A stretch of 64,000 nucleotides of DNA. Origin: Symbiodinium microadriaticum. Lineage: Eukaryota > Sar > Dinophyceae > Suessiales > Symbiodiniaceae. Location of the stretch: contig LSRX01000065.1 of NCBI GenBank assembly GCA_001939145.1, positions 621,976 to 685,975 of the forward strand. The letters are read 5' to 3'. Below, piece after piece: positions 10,405 through 19,085 of the stretch. The stretch's first letter is position 1; each line of letters starts with the position of its first letter. The position numbers and the translations under genes are program-made. Below the pieces are notes generated by a model, which saw only the letters and a list, made by a program, of their open reading frames with translations, did not search any database and was not told the DNA's origin.

Positions 10405-10500
10405 TTCGGTTTAGGGTTTAGGGTTTAAGTAGGGTTTAGGGTTTGGGACTTAGGGCTTAGGCTTTAGGGTTTAGGGTTTAGGGTTTGGGACTTCGGGCTT
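10405..10500. repeat. TTTAGGG telomere-like array
   Basis: Two near-copies of TTTAGGGTTT..GGGACTTAGGGCTTAG fill 10409-10500. Confidence 0.75.
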
Positions 10501-10503
10501 AGT

Positions 10504-10592
10504 CTAGGACATTTTCAGGTGGGTAGTTACCGTTAAAGGAGCTTTATAGAAGCCCTATATACCCTAAACTCCCCACCTGTAGTTTCCTTTAA
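10504..10592 (+). repeat. Foldback element, family D copy 2
   Basis: CTAGGACATTTTCAGGTGGG at the left and CCCCACCTGTAGTTTCCTTT at the right. It is shorter than the other copies because one internal CTATATACC/TTATAGAAGCC repeat is missing. Confidence 0.75.
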
Positions 10593-10900
10593 TTAGGGCT
10601 TTAGGGTTTGGGTGCAGGGTCAAGTTCCTGGATCTCACGGCTTTGCGGGCTTGGATTTCGTGGTTTCGGGCTCGGGAAGGCTGTTCTAGTTCGAGGTCTC
10701 GTGCATGAGACTCCTGATGGTATCTAAAGCCTAATCCCTAAACCCTAAACCCTATTGGCTAAACCCTTTTCACCATGAGCCCGGACGGCCCTAATGCCTA
10801 AACCCTAAACCCCAGACCCTAAACCGATATTCTTGAGGCGGAGCAACTCGCAAGGTAGATCCCCAAGCTCGGAGAGTCTCCAAGAAGGCCTTCGTTTATA

Positions 10901-10996
10901 CCCTACCTAGACCCCAAAGAACCTACCTTTTTCAGGACTTATATAAAGAAATCATAATAAGGAACCCTGAAAAGGGAGGTTCTGAAGGGTCCAGGC
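10901..10996 (+). repeat. Foldback element, family J copy 1
   Basis: Arms TACCTAGACCCCAAAGAACC and GGTTCTGAAGGGTCCAGG are imperfect inverted repeats. The copy at 54280 is nearly identical across about 95 bp, including the centre AAATCATAATAAGGAACCC. Confidence 0.8.
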
Positions 10997-11101
10997 AAAC
11001 CCTAAACCGCAAAACCCTAAGCCCTGACCTCTTCCAAGATGCTGCAGCCGTGTACAAGGTTGCTTCGGATGGTTCCCGTGACTTGAATCCCAAACTGTTG
11101 C

Positions 11102-11328
11102 TACGTTGGAGTTCCGAATATTCTACTTCTGCATTTCGTTTCCTTATCGTCGCTGTCTACATTGGAGTTCCGCATATTCTACTTCTGCTGTTCGTTTCCT
11201 TGTCGTCGCTGTCTACATTGGATTTTCGAATATTCTACTTCTGCTATTCGCTTCCTTGTCGTCGCTGCCTACATTGGAGTTCCGAATGTTCTACTTCTGC
11301 TATTCGTTTCCTTGTCGTGGCTATCTGA
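11102..11328. repeat. 56-bp tandem array, 4 units
   Basis: Units starting TACATTGGAGTTCCGAATAT begin at 11102, 11158, 11214 and 11270. They diverge by several bases each. The period is not a multiple of three, so the three overlapping open frames here are not a protein repeat. Confidence 0.9.
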
Positions 11329-11330
11329 AT

Positions 11331-11453
11331 CTAGGACATGTTCAGGTGGGTAGTTACCATTATAGAAGCCTTATAGAAGGTCTATATACCTTCTTATAGA
11401 AGCCTTATGGAAGCCCTATATACCCTAAACTCCCCACCTGTAGCTTCCTTTAA
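11331..11453 (+). repeat. Foldback element, family D copy 3
   Basis: It begins CTAGGACATGTTCAGGTGGG directly after the 56-bp array and ends CCCCACCTGTAGCTTCCTTT. It carries the full set of internal CTATATACC/TTATAGAAGCC repeats. Confidence 0.8.
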
Positions 11454-11554
11454 CTGAAAGGTATACTGTCACAAGTAGTCCTGAACTCGCGAGTTGATCG
11501 GCTCGAACTTTGTCAGAGCCCCAGGACCTGTTGCACCTGCTACCAGTCGCCTTG

Positions 11555-11695
11555 AGGCTTAGGGTTTAGGGTTTAGGGTTTAGGTTTTAGGGTTTAGGTT
11601 TTAGGGTGCTTTTTGGCGGCTGTGAAGTGGACATGAGGAACTCGAAGTTGACGCACGTGAAGGTTCCTTGCATGAAGATCATCCCCTGAGCCCAC
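11555..11695 (+). other. TTTAGGG array followed by exon-like island
   Basis: TTTAGGG words fill 11558-11608. After them an open frame to TGA (about 11690) includes CEVDMRNSKLTHVKVPCMKI, which looks like coding sequence. Unrecognised. Confidence 0.3.
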
Positions 11696-11715
11696 ACCCA
11701 AAACTCCAAGCCCTA

Positions 11716-11806
11716 CCCATAGGCCCCTAAGTAGTTTCTTTTTTATGGTTCATATTCAGAATCCTATAAGGTAATCCCAAAAAGGGACTACTAAGGAGCC
11801 TATGGG
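11716..11806. mobile_element. Foldback element, family A copy 1
   Basis: Arms CCCATAGGCCCCTAAGTAGT and the inverse ACTACTAAGGAGCCTATGGG surround the family centre (TTCAGAATCCTATAAGGTAA). The left flank ends in CCCTA. The right flank has diverged (AATA), so the TA duplication is not clean here. Confidence 0.8.
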
Positions 11807-11843
11807 AATACCCAAAACTCAAAAGCCCGAAGCCCTGAGCCCT

Positions 11844-11936
11844 TACCTGGGAATCCAAAAACCTCGCGTTTCAAGGATGCCACCCTCTAATTAAGGCTTC
11901 CTACGATTTTGTAGGGTTTGGGGTTACAGGTAAGCC
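11844..11936. repeat. Foldback element, family K copy 1
   Basis: TACCTGGGAATCCAAAAACC at the left faces GGGGTTACAGGTA at the right, with the shared middle ACCCTCTAA..TA..GTAGGGTTT. Other copies are at 20119, 39957 (reverse) and 48361 (reverse). Confidence 0.6.
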
Positions 11937-12160
11937 CTATAAGCCAGGGGAGAGTGAGAGTCCAGACTGCACCTTTAAACAAAAACCCCCAACTAGGCTC
12001 TCCAGTAGTACACATTTGCCCTTTTATTTGGGGGGGGGGTCTCCTTATTAAAGCCGAGTATTAGGAACAAGGGTACCATTATTATTAAAGGGGTTACTGG
12101 GGAACCTAGCCAAACCAGAAGCCCTCAAACCCAAATCCCGAAACATGAGCCGAACTCCCT

Positions 12161-12340
12161 ACTTGGAGGTTCATGGGACTTCGCAAATGCAGTTACAAGT
12201 ACCTTTAACTCGGGTTACAGGAAACTATAAGTACAATAGTTATCTTAATTATAGCCCTATTTTTGTAAGCCCCTTGAATTGAAGTATGCCCTAAAAGTCC
12301 TAAAGAGAGCCTTAGTCTATTGGTCCCATGAACCTTTAGC
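12161..12340. repeat. Foldback element, family H copy 1
   Basis: Arms CTTGGAGGTTCATGGGACTT and the inverse GGTCCCATGAACCTTTAG. The long centre holds several AACTATAAGTAC-like words. Confidence 0.6.
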
Positions 12341-12380
12341 CCTAGACCTCGCCCGAGTGTGTCCAGTTTGACCACCGGAG

Positions 12381-12441
12381 GCGCCGAAAGCGACAACGGC
12401 TGCTAAGGCATCGCCGAAAGTTGGGGGCCTCGGAGAGTCAT
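12381..12441 (+). other. Exon-like repeat Y, copy 1
   Basis: After CCGGAG the strand reads APKATTAAKASPKVGGLGES. Copy 2 at 18627 reads APKATAAAKASPKARGL with mostly third-position changes. Such Lys/Ala/Pro-rich peptides are typical of linkers or basic tails; function unknown. Confidence 0.45.
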
Positions 12442-12659
12442 TGGTTTCGGTTCAGGCTTTAGGGTTCAGTAGCCCTAAGCCCGAAACCTAAACCCAACGT
12501 GCTAAGCCCAAAGCCTACGACCCACCACACTTTAAACAAAAACCTAAAGCCCTAAACCCTAAACGCTCCGGGTTTAGGGTGCAGGCTTCAGGGTAGTCGC
12601 GGGTCTCAGACTGGCATTGTTCAGCTGCAGCCCGGGCTCCTTACCCTGAGGGTCTATGT

Positions 12660-12800
12660 CCCTAGAGTTAAAGTCTAGGTATATCTGTGTGTGTATATAT
12701 ATATATTTGTATATACATGTATGTATGTGTATGTTATAACTTGTTATGTGTGTATATATATATATGTATATACATATATATATATATATATATAGACGCA
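12660..12800. repeat. (TG/TA)n microsatellite
   Basis: Two blocks of TGTG/TATA repeats (12686-12735, 12750-12795). Confidence 0.9.
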
Positions 12801-13099
12801 TACACATATCTTTGACACCACGAGACAAGTTTGACGTACCTTTATAGGAATCCTTCCAGCCGAATCATGCGCTAAAGTGTCCTCTCAGATAGGTAGGTAG
12901 TTATCTGAGGTTTGTAAGTAGGGTCCCTTTTGGGGGGTCCCTTTTGGATTGGCCACTTCCTCAGACCTTCGCCGCTTTGCCAAATCCCTGTTCTGTACTC
13001 AATGTCAGCGCCGAAGGCTGTCATCGACCCAAAACCCTACACCCTACACCCTAAACCCTAAGATGTTCGGGGCGACGATGCCTCTTGTGGCTCCGGCAC

Positions 13100-13424
13100 C
13101 CGACCGTCGGAGGCATTGGGGCGAGATCCTGTCGGGGCTGCTGAAGGGATGTTTCCTCGTGGGCTTTGGGGAGACGATGCCAGATATAACAAGGCGAATG
13201 ACAAGATCACTTTATTCACGATGAATGTGCTTCTTCACACTCCACAACGATTTCACTGGGTTTGGCAACAGAGAATTCCTGTTCGGATCAGCGCCCACAA
13301 GCAATTCACAGGCCATCGCAGCCGCGTACTTTGGCCTGGTTGGCATCTCTCTCGAACACCGTTGGGCCAGGCACCACGATCGTCAGTGACACCCACATGT
13401 CGACGATGTTCGGCGACGCCGTGA
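13100..13424 (+). pseudogene. Fragment of the GDD-motif multi-exon family (partial copy)
   Basis: The plus frame open from 13116 contains PRGLWGDDARYNKANDKITL and then FTMNVLL. It aligns with the piece in the minus-strand gene at 59.2-61.8 kb (PIGIHGDDFRYTEHGQKLVL, VSMNVLI): P.G..GDD.RY and MNVL are shared. Downstream the frame continues through RFHWVWQQRIPVRI, which also fits my memory of the family. I cannot place the other blocks (DWK, CxxC, MHT, RPKFH) nearby, so this is either a solitary fragment or a gene whose remaining exons are far away. Other frames over 13067-13490 are open too, which obscures exon limits. I recall this family as multicopy in Symbiodinium; its function is not established. 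Confidence 0.45.
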
Positions 13425-13498
13425 AGGCGATGGGTGGCCCCTTCTCCGGCCTTCCGACGGGCGTCAAGATCAGGTCTGCGTGCTAAATGGATCGGCCG

Positions 13499-13572
13499 CC
13501 AATATAGATAGTACAACACCCTTATAAAACGGACTCCAAAAGGGACCCTAATTAATTTTAGAGAACTACCCA
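13499..13572. repeat. Foldback element, family C copy 3 (left arm lost)
   Basis: The conserved centre (TAGTACAACACCCTTATAAA) and right arm (TTTTAGAGAACTACCCAT) are present. The left arm GGGTAGTTCTCTAAA is missing. Confidence 0.65.
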
Positions 13573-13639
13573 TGTAGGGACATGAACCCTCATCCGAGCA
13601 CGATACACAATGCCTTTTGATGGCATTCCCTGGTCCCCA

Positions 13640-13800
13640 ATCTTTTAGGGGTTTAGGGGTTTGGAAGTTTAGGGCTCTAGGGCTTTGGGGGTTGAGGGGT
13701 TTAGGGTTTTAGGGGTTTAGGGGTTTAGGGCTTTGGGGTTTAGGGCTTAAGGACTGTCGGGGTGTAGGGGCTTAGGGGTTTAGGGTTGAGGAGGGCTGAA
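13640..13800. repeat. TTTAGGG/GGGGTTTA array
   Basis: GGGTTTAGGGG-type units fill 13645-13795. Confidence 0.75.
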
Positions 13801-14125
13801 GGGTCCATGAACCCAAGACTTTTTCATTGCAGAAGAAGGGGAGGTTTACGGTTTAGGTTCTTACCCTAAGGCTCATGGGCCCCCATGGTGAAAGCCCAAA
13901 CCTTAGCCCCCAAAGCCCAAACCTTCCCCTAGAAAGCCCATAACAGCAATAAGAGCCTTAGGGTAGTGCTCTTCAGAGGGCTTGGAAAGCTGGACATCCT
14001 GATGTACCAAGCAGAGGTGCAGGGGATCGGGGTACACCCTACGAAAATATGGGGATTTTTGTTACCAATTGCAGCTGTGGTTTAGGGTTTAGGGTTTAGG
14101 GTTTCTTCTGCAATGTTCTATGCAG

Positions 14126-14230
14126 GCCAACAGCATGTTCGCACTGGCCGGTGAGGCCCTGATGGAGGCCCGGAAGCGCTCCTTTACCTCGTTGTGTGGT
14201 GCCCATAACTTGGAGGAGCCAGAGGTTTTT
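14126..14230 (+). other. Exon-like repeat X, copy 2
   Basis: After TATGCAG the strand reads ANSMFALAGEALMEARK, and the frame stays open through SFTSLCGAHNLEEPE. The first 17 codons match copies 1 and 3 with mainly synonymous changes; beyond them the copies diverge. Confidence 0.5.
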
Positions 14231-14519
14231 TCGAGGTTTCGGTTTCGGGATCCCTCTGCCCTGTGCCCTAAAGTGTGGTCCCCAAAAAAAAAAGTGTGGT
14301 CCCAAAGCTAGTCCGATTCAAGGACCAGGAAGTTTCGGCTTCGTGAAGTGTCCTACACCCCAGCCCGTCTTTCACGGAATCCTTATGGGGGACTCATATA
14401 AGTAGGGTTGAGGGTTTTGGGCTCAGGGCAACGAGTCCTTGCCGATGGCTCAAAGGAAACCTTAAAGGGACCGGGACCTCTGCAAGGAACTCTTAAAGGA
14501 ACCCATAGTTGCCCCAAGC

Positions 14520-14712
14520 CAACGGACGAGCTGGGGTTTAGAGTCTAGGGTTTCGGGGCAAGTTTAGGGCTTAGAGTCTAGACCTTAGGGGCAAGTTTAG
14601 GGTTCAGAGTCTGGGGGTTAGGGGCTTAGGGTTTAGCATCTAGGGGCAAGTTTAGGGCTCAGAGTTTCGAGTCTCGGGTTTAGGGGCTTCGGGTTTAGAG
14701 TCTCGGGCTTAG
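14520..14712. repeat. TTTAGGG-derived tandem repeat
   Basis: GGGGCAAGTTTAGGG(C/T)T(T/C)AGAGTCT recurs about four times. Confidence 0.75.
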
Positions 14713-14912
14713 GAGCAAGCTTCGGCAGCATGTCCGCAGCCGTCAAACAAGGGTGCAGGTACCCCTGCTTGCGGACCTTCAGGGTTCTTGTTAAGGGGTT
14801 TTATTTAAGTTACCATAATAAGGAAACCCTGTTATTTACCAGAGATGATTATGGTAATTCGAAATAAATCCCCTAACAAGAGCCCAGCCTTCCATCCGCA
14901 GGTTCTGCTTTC
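14713..14912 (-). repeat. Dispersed repeat R, inverted copy of 18184-18270
   Basis: AAGCTTCGGCAGCATGTCCG ... CCTGCTTGCGGACCTT is the reverse complement of 18195-18268 with few changes, and CATCCGCAGGTTCTG continues the match after the foldback insertion at 14781-14887. Confidence 0.8.
14781..14887. mobile_element. Foldback element, family O, with 5-bp target duplication
   Basis: The element starts AGGGTTCTTGTTAAGGGGTT and ends CCCCTAACAAGAGCCCAG. Long inverted arms continue through TTATTTAAGTTACCATAAT / ATTATGGTAATTCGAAATAA. CCTTC flanks both sides (14776-14780, 14888-14892). The uninterrupted copy of the host repeat (18195-18215, reverse strand) reads GGACCTTGCATCC where this copy would read GGACCTTCCATCC without the insert, so the boundaries are set by an empty site. 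Confidence 0.85.
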
Positions 14913-14984
14913 GGGATCAGGCTTTGTGACTTGGCATGTGTTGCTGAGAGCTATAAGGGCTAAAGGCAAGTTGGACCTCTCTGC

Positions 14985-15066
14985 CCCAAACCCTAAACCC
15001 CCAAAGCCCTAAACCCCTAAACCCCCAAAACCCTACAGAGTTAGCAACTAACTCTGTAGGGTTTTC
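14985..15066. repeat. CCCTAAA words and a perfect 18-bp hairpin
   Basis: CCCTAAA units at 14988-15030 run into a hairpin at 15027-15065 with arm AAAACCCTACAGAGTTAG, a 3-base loop CAA and a perfect inverse arm. Confidence 0.8.
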
Positions 15067-15445
15067 TAACCATGCCACCCCCCCTAGGCCACCCGAAGAC
15101 CCAAAACCATAACAACCTATACCTCAACCCCAACCCCACGGAAAGACCCATAGGAAAGACCCACTTGAAGAACCCGAAAGCATAGCAACCTATACCTCAA
15201 CCCTAAACTCACCAAAACAACCCAACCTAAGACTCACATGATGGAACCACCAGAAGACCCATACACCACCACGTAGAAAAGCCTCAACCTCAAACCCATT
15301 CACCATTGCCCCCATAGAAAAGCCATATTCCCAACCCGAAACCCCTAACCCTAGAAAATGTAAATGGTATTCTCTAATGAAATATTTACAATGGGAATAA
15401 GGTTTGGGAATAAGGTTGAGCAAATAGCATCAACTACTTGTCCAC

Positions 15446-16642
15446 ATGGTCGTCTTTCCGCATCCAGCACGCGTCATGTTTTTCAGCATTCACCTCTCAA
15501 TCGTTGTGGTGCTCACCAAAATCTCCTGGACATTACGAAGGCAAGGCGGCTTTATGCTGCCAGTCAGCGCTGGCTACAAGCACGTTCCCGTGTTGTGTCG
15601 GTCGCAATTCACTCTGCCACAGCTTCAACGTGTTGGATGCTTGCCCAGAAGCATACATAGACGGACTCAGACTGCCACATCCCCACTACACTACGGGAAT
15701 GTTCGAGTTTCCTGCAACCATTATTGCAATGGTGTCGCGAGGAAAGATGGTTTGTTAGCCTGCGGTGCATGCACCGGACATGGGCAGCGTCGCTTGCCTT
15801 TGGCAGTGGCAGCTAGCTACTATCATACTTGTGCAGCGCGGGCAGATGGTCGGCTCATCTGTTTTGGATGGAATCATGATGGGCAGTGTGACGTGCCAGC
15901 AGACTTGGGACCCGTCTTGGCAGTCGCAGCTGGCTACTTTCATATATGTGCAGTGCGGGTAGATGGTCGGCTCATCTGTTTTGGATGGAATGATGATGGG
16001 CAGTGTGACGTGCCAGCAGATTTGGGACCCGTCTTGGCAGTCGCAGCTGGCGCTAGTCATACTTGTGCAGTGCGGACAGATGCTCAGCTCATCTGTTTTG
16101 GATGGAACCAACATGGGGAGTGTGATGTGCCAGCAGATTTGGGACCCGTTTCGGCAGTCGCAGCTAGCTACTATCATACTTGTGCAGTGCGGACAGATGG
16201 TCAGCTCATCTGTTTTGGATGGAATGATGATGGGCAGTGTGATGTGCCATCAGATTTGGGACCAGTTTTGGCAGTCGCAGCTGGCGCTCATCATACTTGT
16301 GCAGTGCGGTCAGATGGTCGGCTCATCTGTTTTGGAGCGAATGAAAATGGGCAGTGTGATGTGCCATCAGATTTGGGACCAGTTGTGGCAGTGGCATCTT
16401 GCTGCTATCATACTTGTGCAGTGCGGGCAGATGGTCGGCTCGTCTGTTTTGGATTGAATGATGATGGGCAGTGTGACGTGCCATCAGATGTGGGACCAGT
16501 TTTGGCAGTCGCAGCTGGCGCTCGTCATACTTGTGCAGTGCGGTCAGATGGTCGGCTCATCTGTTTTGGATTGAATGATGATGGGCAGTGTGATGTGCAA
16601 TCAGATTTGGGACCATTTGCGGCAGTCGCAGCTGGCTTCTAA
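15446..16642 (+). CDS. RCC1-like repeat protein 1, probably truncated
   Basis: The frame encodes seven tandem units of 39 residues (117 bp), consensus HTCAVR.DGRLICFGWNDDG followed by QCDVPADLGPVLAVAAG. This is the RCC1_2-type repeat, expected to form blades of a seven-bladed beta-propeller. The first 90 or so residues are only weakly repeat-like (SAGYKHV, CNHYC..VARKDGLLACG), so 15446 as start is uncertain and an upstream exon or a later start is possible. At 16640 a TAA, followed by an in-frame TGA, interrupts an eighth unit whose register continues for about 80 bp (AVRANGR, NGQYDV). The C-terminus is therefore lost, or the gene is a recent pseudogene. Between-unit differences are few, so the array is young or homogenised. 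RCC1 repeats can bind chromatin, GTPases or ubiquitin-ligase partners; the sequence does not say which applies. The downstream integrase fragment lies on the opposite strand. Confidence 0.7.
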   Translation: MVVFPHPARVMFFSIHLSIVVVLTKISWTLRRQGGFMLPVSAGYKHVPVLCRSQFTLPQLQRVGCLPRSIHRRTQTATSPLHYGNVRVSCNHYCNGVARKDGLLACGACTGHGQRRLPLAVAASYYHTCAARADGRLICFGWNHDGQCDVPADLGPVLAVAAGYFHICAVRVDGRLICFGWNDDGQCDVPADLGPVLAVAAGASHTCAVRTDAQLICFGWNQHGECDVPADLGPVSAVAASYYHTCAVRTDGQLICFGWNDDGQCDVPSDLGPVLAVAAGAHHTCAVRSDGRLICFGANENGQCDVPSDLGPVVAVASCCYHTCAVRADGRLVCFGLNDDGQCDVPSDVGPVLAVAAGARHTCAVRSDGRLICFGLNDDGQCDVQSDLGPFAAVAAGF

Positions 16643-16725
16643 CAGACTTGAGCAGTGCGGGCAAATGGTCGGTTCATTGGTTCTGGACACAAAAATGGGC
16701 AGTATGATGTAGCCAACCGCCGACC
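16640..16725 (+). pseudogene. Decayed eighth RCC1 unit after the stop
   Basis: In the same register as the seven intact units this stretch reads TAA.Q.T.TGA then AVRANGR..G SGHKNGQYDVAN. The Cys and Gly positions are partly lost, so it is a relic repeat outside the open frame. Confidence 0.7.
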
Positions 16726-16903
16726 ATGCAGAAAAAGCGACACTGAGTGCCCATGTGACCTTGGCCTTTTGTAGCTGTTCATAGTAGTTTCACCAGCTTG
16801 GCCAGCCCCTTTGACCCCGCGAGCCCAAGCCCGGAACCCGAAGTCGGAACGGCAGTCTTGAAATCGTACGAGCACCAGCGTCGGGATAGCGGCCCAACAA
16901 CCC

Positions 16904-17575
16904 TCAAGCCTGCAGCAACTCGAATCGCAAATCCTGCCTATAGTTACCTTCCACTCTGGAATAGTTTTGACCGAACTTATTTTCAATATTTTCAATTGTA
17001 TAAATATTCTGTGACCAGTTGCTCACTCTTTCTTTTTCATTCGGTTTTCGCTTCCTAAATATCGTAACTTCATCTTCTACATCTAGATCGAGATATGCAC
17101 GGTTGTTCTTTCCCTTCATCGTCAAATTTAATTTCGCTTTGAATTGATTACTGGGTTTTCGGGCTTCTTTCGGTGTAAATCCCGTTGCCGAGTGCTGCGT
17201 TTGATTATTATAGGTTAATAAGATGGCTCTTTCGCTAAAATTTGGGTGCGCCCGCGTTCTGTGGTGTTCTATGTTCTCATCCTTCAAATACTTTTGTATG
17301 GCTTCCTTGTTCATTGCTCCCTCGTCGTCTGTATAAATGATCTCGGGTTTCTTTCCCATCTTATTTAAACACTCAATCATTCCACTTGCTAAATCCTCTT
17401 CCTTTTTCCCCCTTATAGGCACTACATGCATAAACTTATCAAAAACATCAATCATTAGCATCCCTACCCTAAACTTTTGTTCATCCAAATCGTTTATAAA
17501 AAACAAATCCATCTGATATTCGTATGCGGAATACGGGGCGACAAAACTGTTTTGACCTACTGGTTTTCTTTTTTG
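16904..17575 (-). pseudogene. Retroviral-type (rve) integrase fragment of a mobile element
   Basis: The minus-strand frame enters from the sequence gap and ends with ELLQA-stop at 16904, 223 residues. It carries the DDE triad of an integrase core: Asp in EYQMDLFF, Asp in IIYTDDEGAM and Glu in HPNFSERAI, with about 31 residues between the second Asp and the Glu. A C-terminal part follows with LLTYNNQTQHSATGFTPKEA and a chromodomain/SH3-like basic tail. This architecture matches integrases of Maverick/Polinton-type and related large DNA elements; a Ty3-like origin is an alternative. In homologues as I recall them about 30 residues separate ERxI from LLTYN. Here they are adjacent, so an internal in-frame deletion is likely. 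Base composition is clearly more AT-rich than the surroundings up to a sharp change near 16,900-16,940. The N-terminal zinc-binding part would lie in the gap. No other element genes are visible. Confidence 0.7.
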
Positions 17576-18061
17576 NNNNNNNNNNNNNNNNNNNNNNNNN
17601 NNNNNNNNNNNNNNNNNNNNNNNNNNNNNNNNNNNNNNNNNNNNNNNNNNNNNNNNNNNNNNNNNNNNNNNNNNNNNNNNNNNNNNNNNNNNNNNNNNNN
17701 NNNNNNNNNNNNNNNNNNNNNNNNNNNNNNNNNNNNNNNNNNNNNNNNNNNNNNNNNNNNNNNNNNNNNNNNNNNNNNNNNNNNNNNNNNNNNNNNNNNN
17801 NNNNNNNNNNNNNNNNNNNNNNNNNNNNNNNNNNNNNNNNNNNNNNNNNNNNNNNNNNNNNNNNNNNNNNNNNNNNNNNNNNNNNNNNNNNNNNNNNNNN
17901 NNNNNNNNNNNNNNNNNNNNNNNNNNNNNNNNNNNNNNNNNNNNNNNNNNNNNNNNNNNNNNNNNNNNNNNNNNNNNNNNNNNNNNNNNNNNNNNNNNNN
18001 NNNNNNNNNNNNNNNNNNNNNNNNNNNNNNNNNNNNNNNNNNNNNNNNNNNNNNNNNNNNN
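17576..18061. other. Assembly gap (486 N)
   Basis: Run of Ns. It interrupts the integrase on its left; the sequence on its right is an unrelated dispersed repeat. Confidence 1.
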
Positions 18062-18300
18062 TCGCGCTCTAAAACGCCAAAAACGGCGTCTGGAGCGGGT
18101 GGCGACTGGGCCCGTCGGCGGACACGCAGAAACAAGTTGCAAGACGGTCATTGTGAAGCGTTCGTGTCGCAAAAAGGTCTTGCAACCAGAACCTGCGGAT
18201 GCAAGGTCCGCAAGCAGGGCTGCCTGCACCCTTGTTTGACGGTTGCGGACATGCATCCGAAGCTTCCCTAAACCCAAGACTCGAAACTCTAAGCCGCCCT
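18062..18300 (+). repeat. Dispersed repeat with GAAACAAGTTGCAAGAC core, plus repeat R
   Basis: GAAACAAGTTGCAAGACGGT..TTGTGAAGCGTTCG (18129-18163) occurs inverted at 18430-18478. 18184-18270 is repeat R, the uninterrupted reverse-strand counterpart of 14713-14912. I recall the GAAACAAGTTGCAAGAC core as a frequent Symbiodinium repeat. Confidence 0.7.
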
Positions 18301-18417
18301 AAATTTGCCCCATAGACTCTAAAACCTAAGCCCCTAAACCCGAGACGCCCGTCCAGCCCAGCCCCGGCCAGCCCAGCCCAGCCGAGTCCAGCCCAGCCCC
18401 GCTCCCTGCCCTGATAG

Positions 18418-18480
18418 TTGCGCGTTTCAGAGCGCGAACGCTTCAAAATGACTGTCTTGCAACTTGTTTCTGTGGACGCC
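18418..18480 (-). repeat. Inverted copy of the GAAACAAGTTGCAAGAC repeat
   Basis: The reverse complement reads CAGAAACAAGTTGCAAGACA and then GTCATTTTGAAGCGTTCGCG. It matches 18126-18165 in the opposite orientation, about 270 bp away. Confidence 0.75.
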
Positions 18481-18626
18481 CCGCTCCCTGCTGGATTTAG
18501 CACGTGTTGCATTATTCAGCCGAGAGCTAGGGCAAGTTGGACCTCTCTGCCCTCAACTCTAAACCCCCAAAGCCCTAAACCCCTGAAGTCTAGACCCCAA
18601 ATGTGTTCCTGCACGACGGGTCGAAG

Positions 18627-18690
18627 GCGCCGAAAGCGACTGCGGCTGCCAAGGCCTCGCCGAAGGCTCGGGGTCTCAGACCCGCCGTGG
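18627..18690 (+). other. Exon-like repeat Y, copy 2
   Basis: After TCGAAG the strand reads APKATAAAKASPKARGLRPA. It matches copy 1 (12381) with codon differences such as ACA/ACT, GCT/GCC, GCA/GCC and AAA/AAG. Confidence 0.45.
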
Positions 18691-18692
18691 TT

Positions 18693-19085
18693 TAGGGCCT
18701 TTAGGGTTTAGTTTAGGGCTTAGGGCCTTTGGGGTTTAGGGTTTAGGGTTGGGTCCCCCATCTTTTAGGGGTTTAGGAGTTTAGAAGTTTAGGGTTTTAG
18801 GGGTTTAGGGTTTAGGGCCTTCGAGAGTTTAGGGTTTAGGGCTAGGGATTAGGGCTTAGGGTCTTCGGGGTTGGGAGTTTAGGGTTTAGGGGTTTAGGGT
18901 TTAGAGTTTTTCGGATGGAGGGTTTAGGGTTTGAGGCTCGAAGGATTTAGGCTTTAGGGTTGTGGGTTCAAGAAGTTTAGGGTTTAGGGGTCCAGGGTTT
19001 AGGGTTTAGGCCTTACAGGTTTGGGGTTTGGGGGCTTCAGTGTTTTGGGTTCGGGGTTTAGGCTTTAGGGAAAGATGTTCGTGTT
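18693..19085. repeat. Long TTTAGGG-type array
   Basis: Degenerate TTTAGGG, GGGGTTTAGG and TTTAGGGCC words without any CCCTAAA. This is one of the longest one-orientation stretches in the window. Confidence 0.85.

Noticed and set aside
11050..11399. Protein made of a YFC..FPCRRCLHW repeat
   Set aside because: The underlying 56-bp period is not divisible by three, so the apparent repeats arise in rotating frames of a DNA tandem repeat.
15755..16457. Repetitive open frames in other frames over RCC1 gene 1
   Set aside because: They are shadows of the 117-bp tandem unit; only the frame with HTCAVR.DGRL.CFG matches a known repeat.
17477..18271. Open frames extending through Ns
   Set aside because: The Ns carry no information; only the integrase part (16904-17575) on the minus strand is supported.
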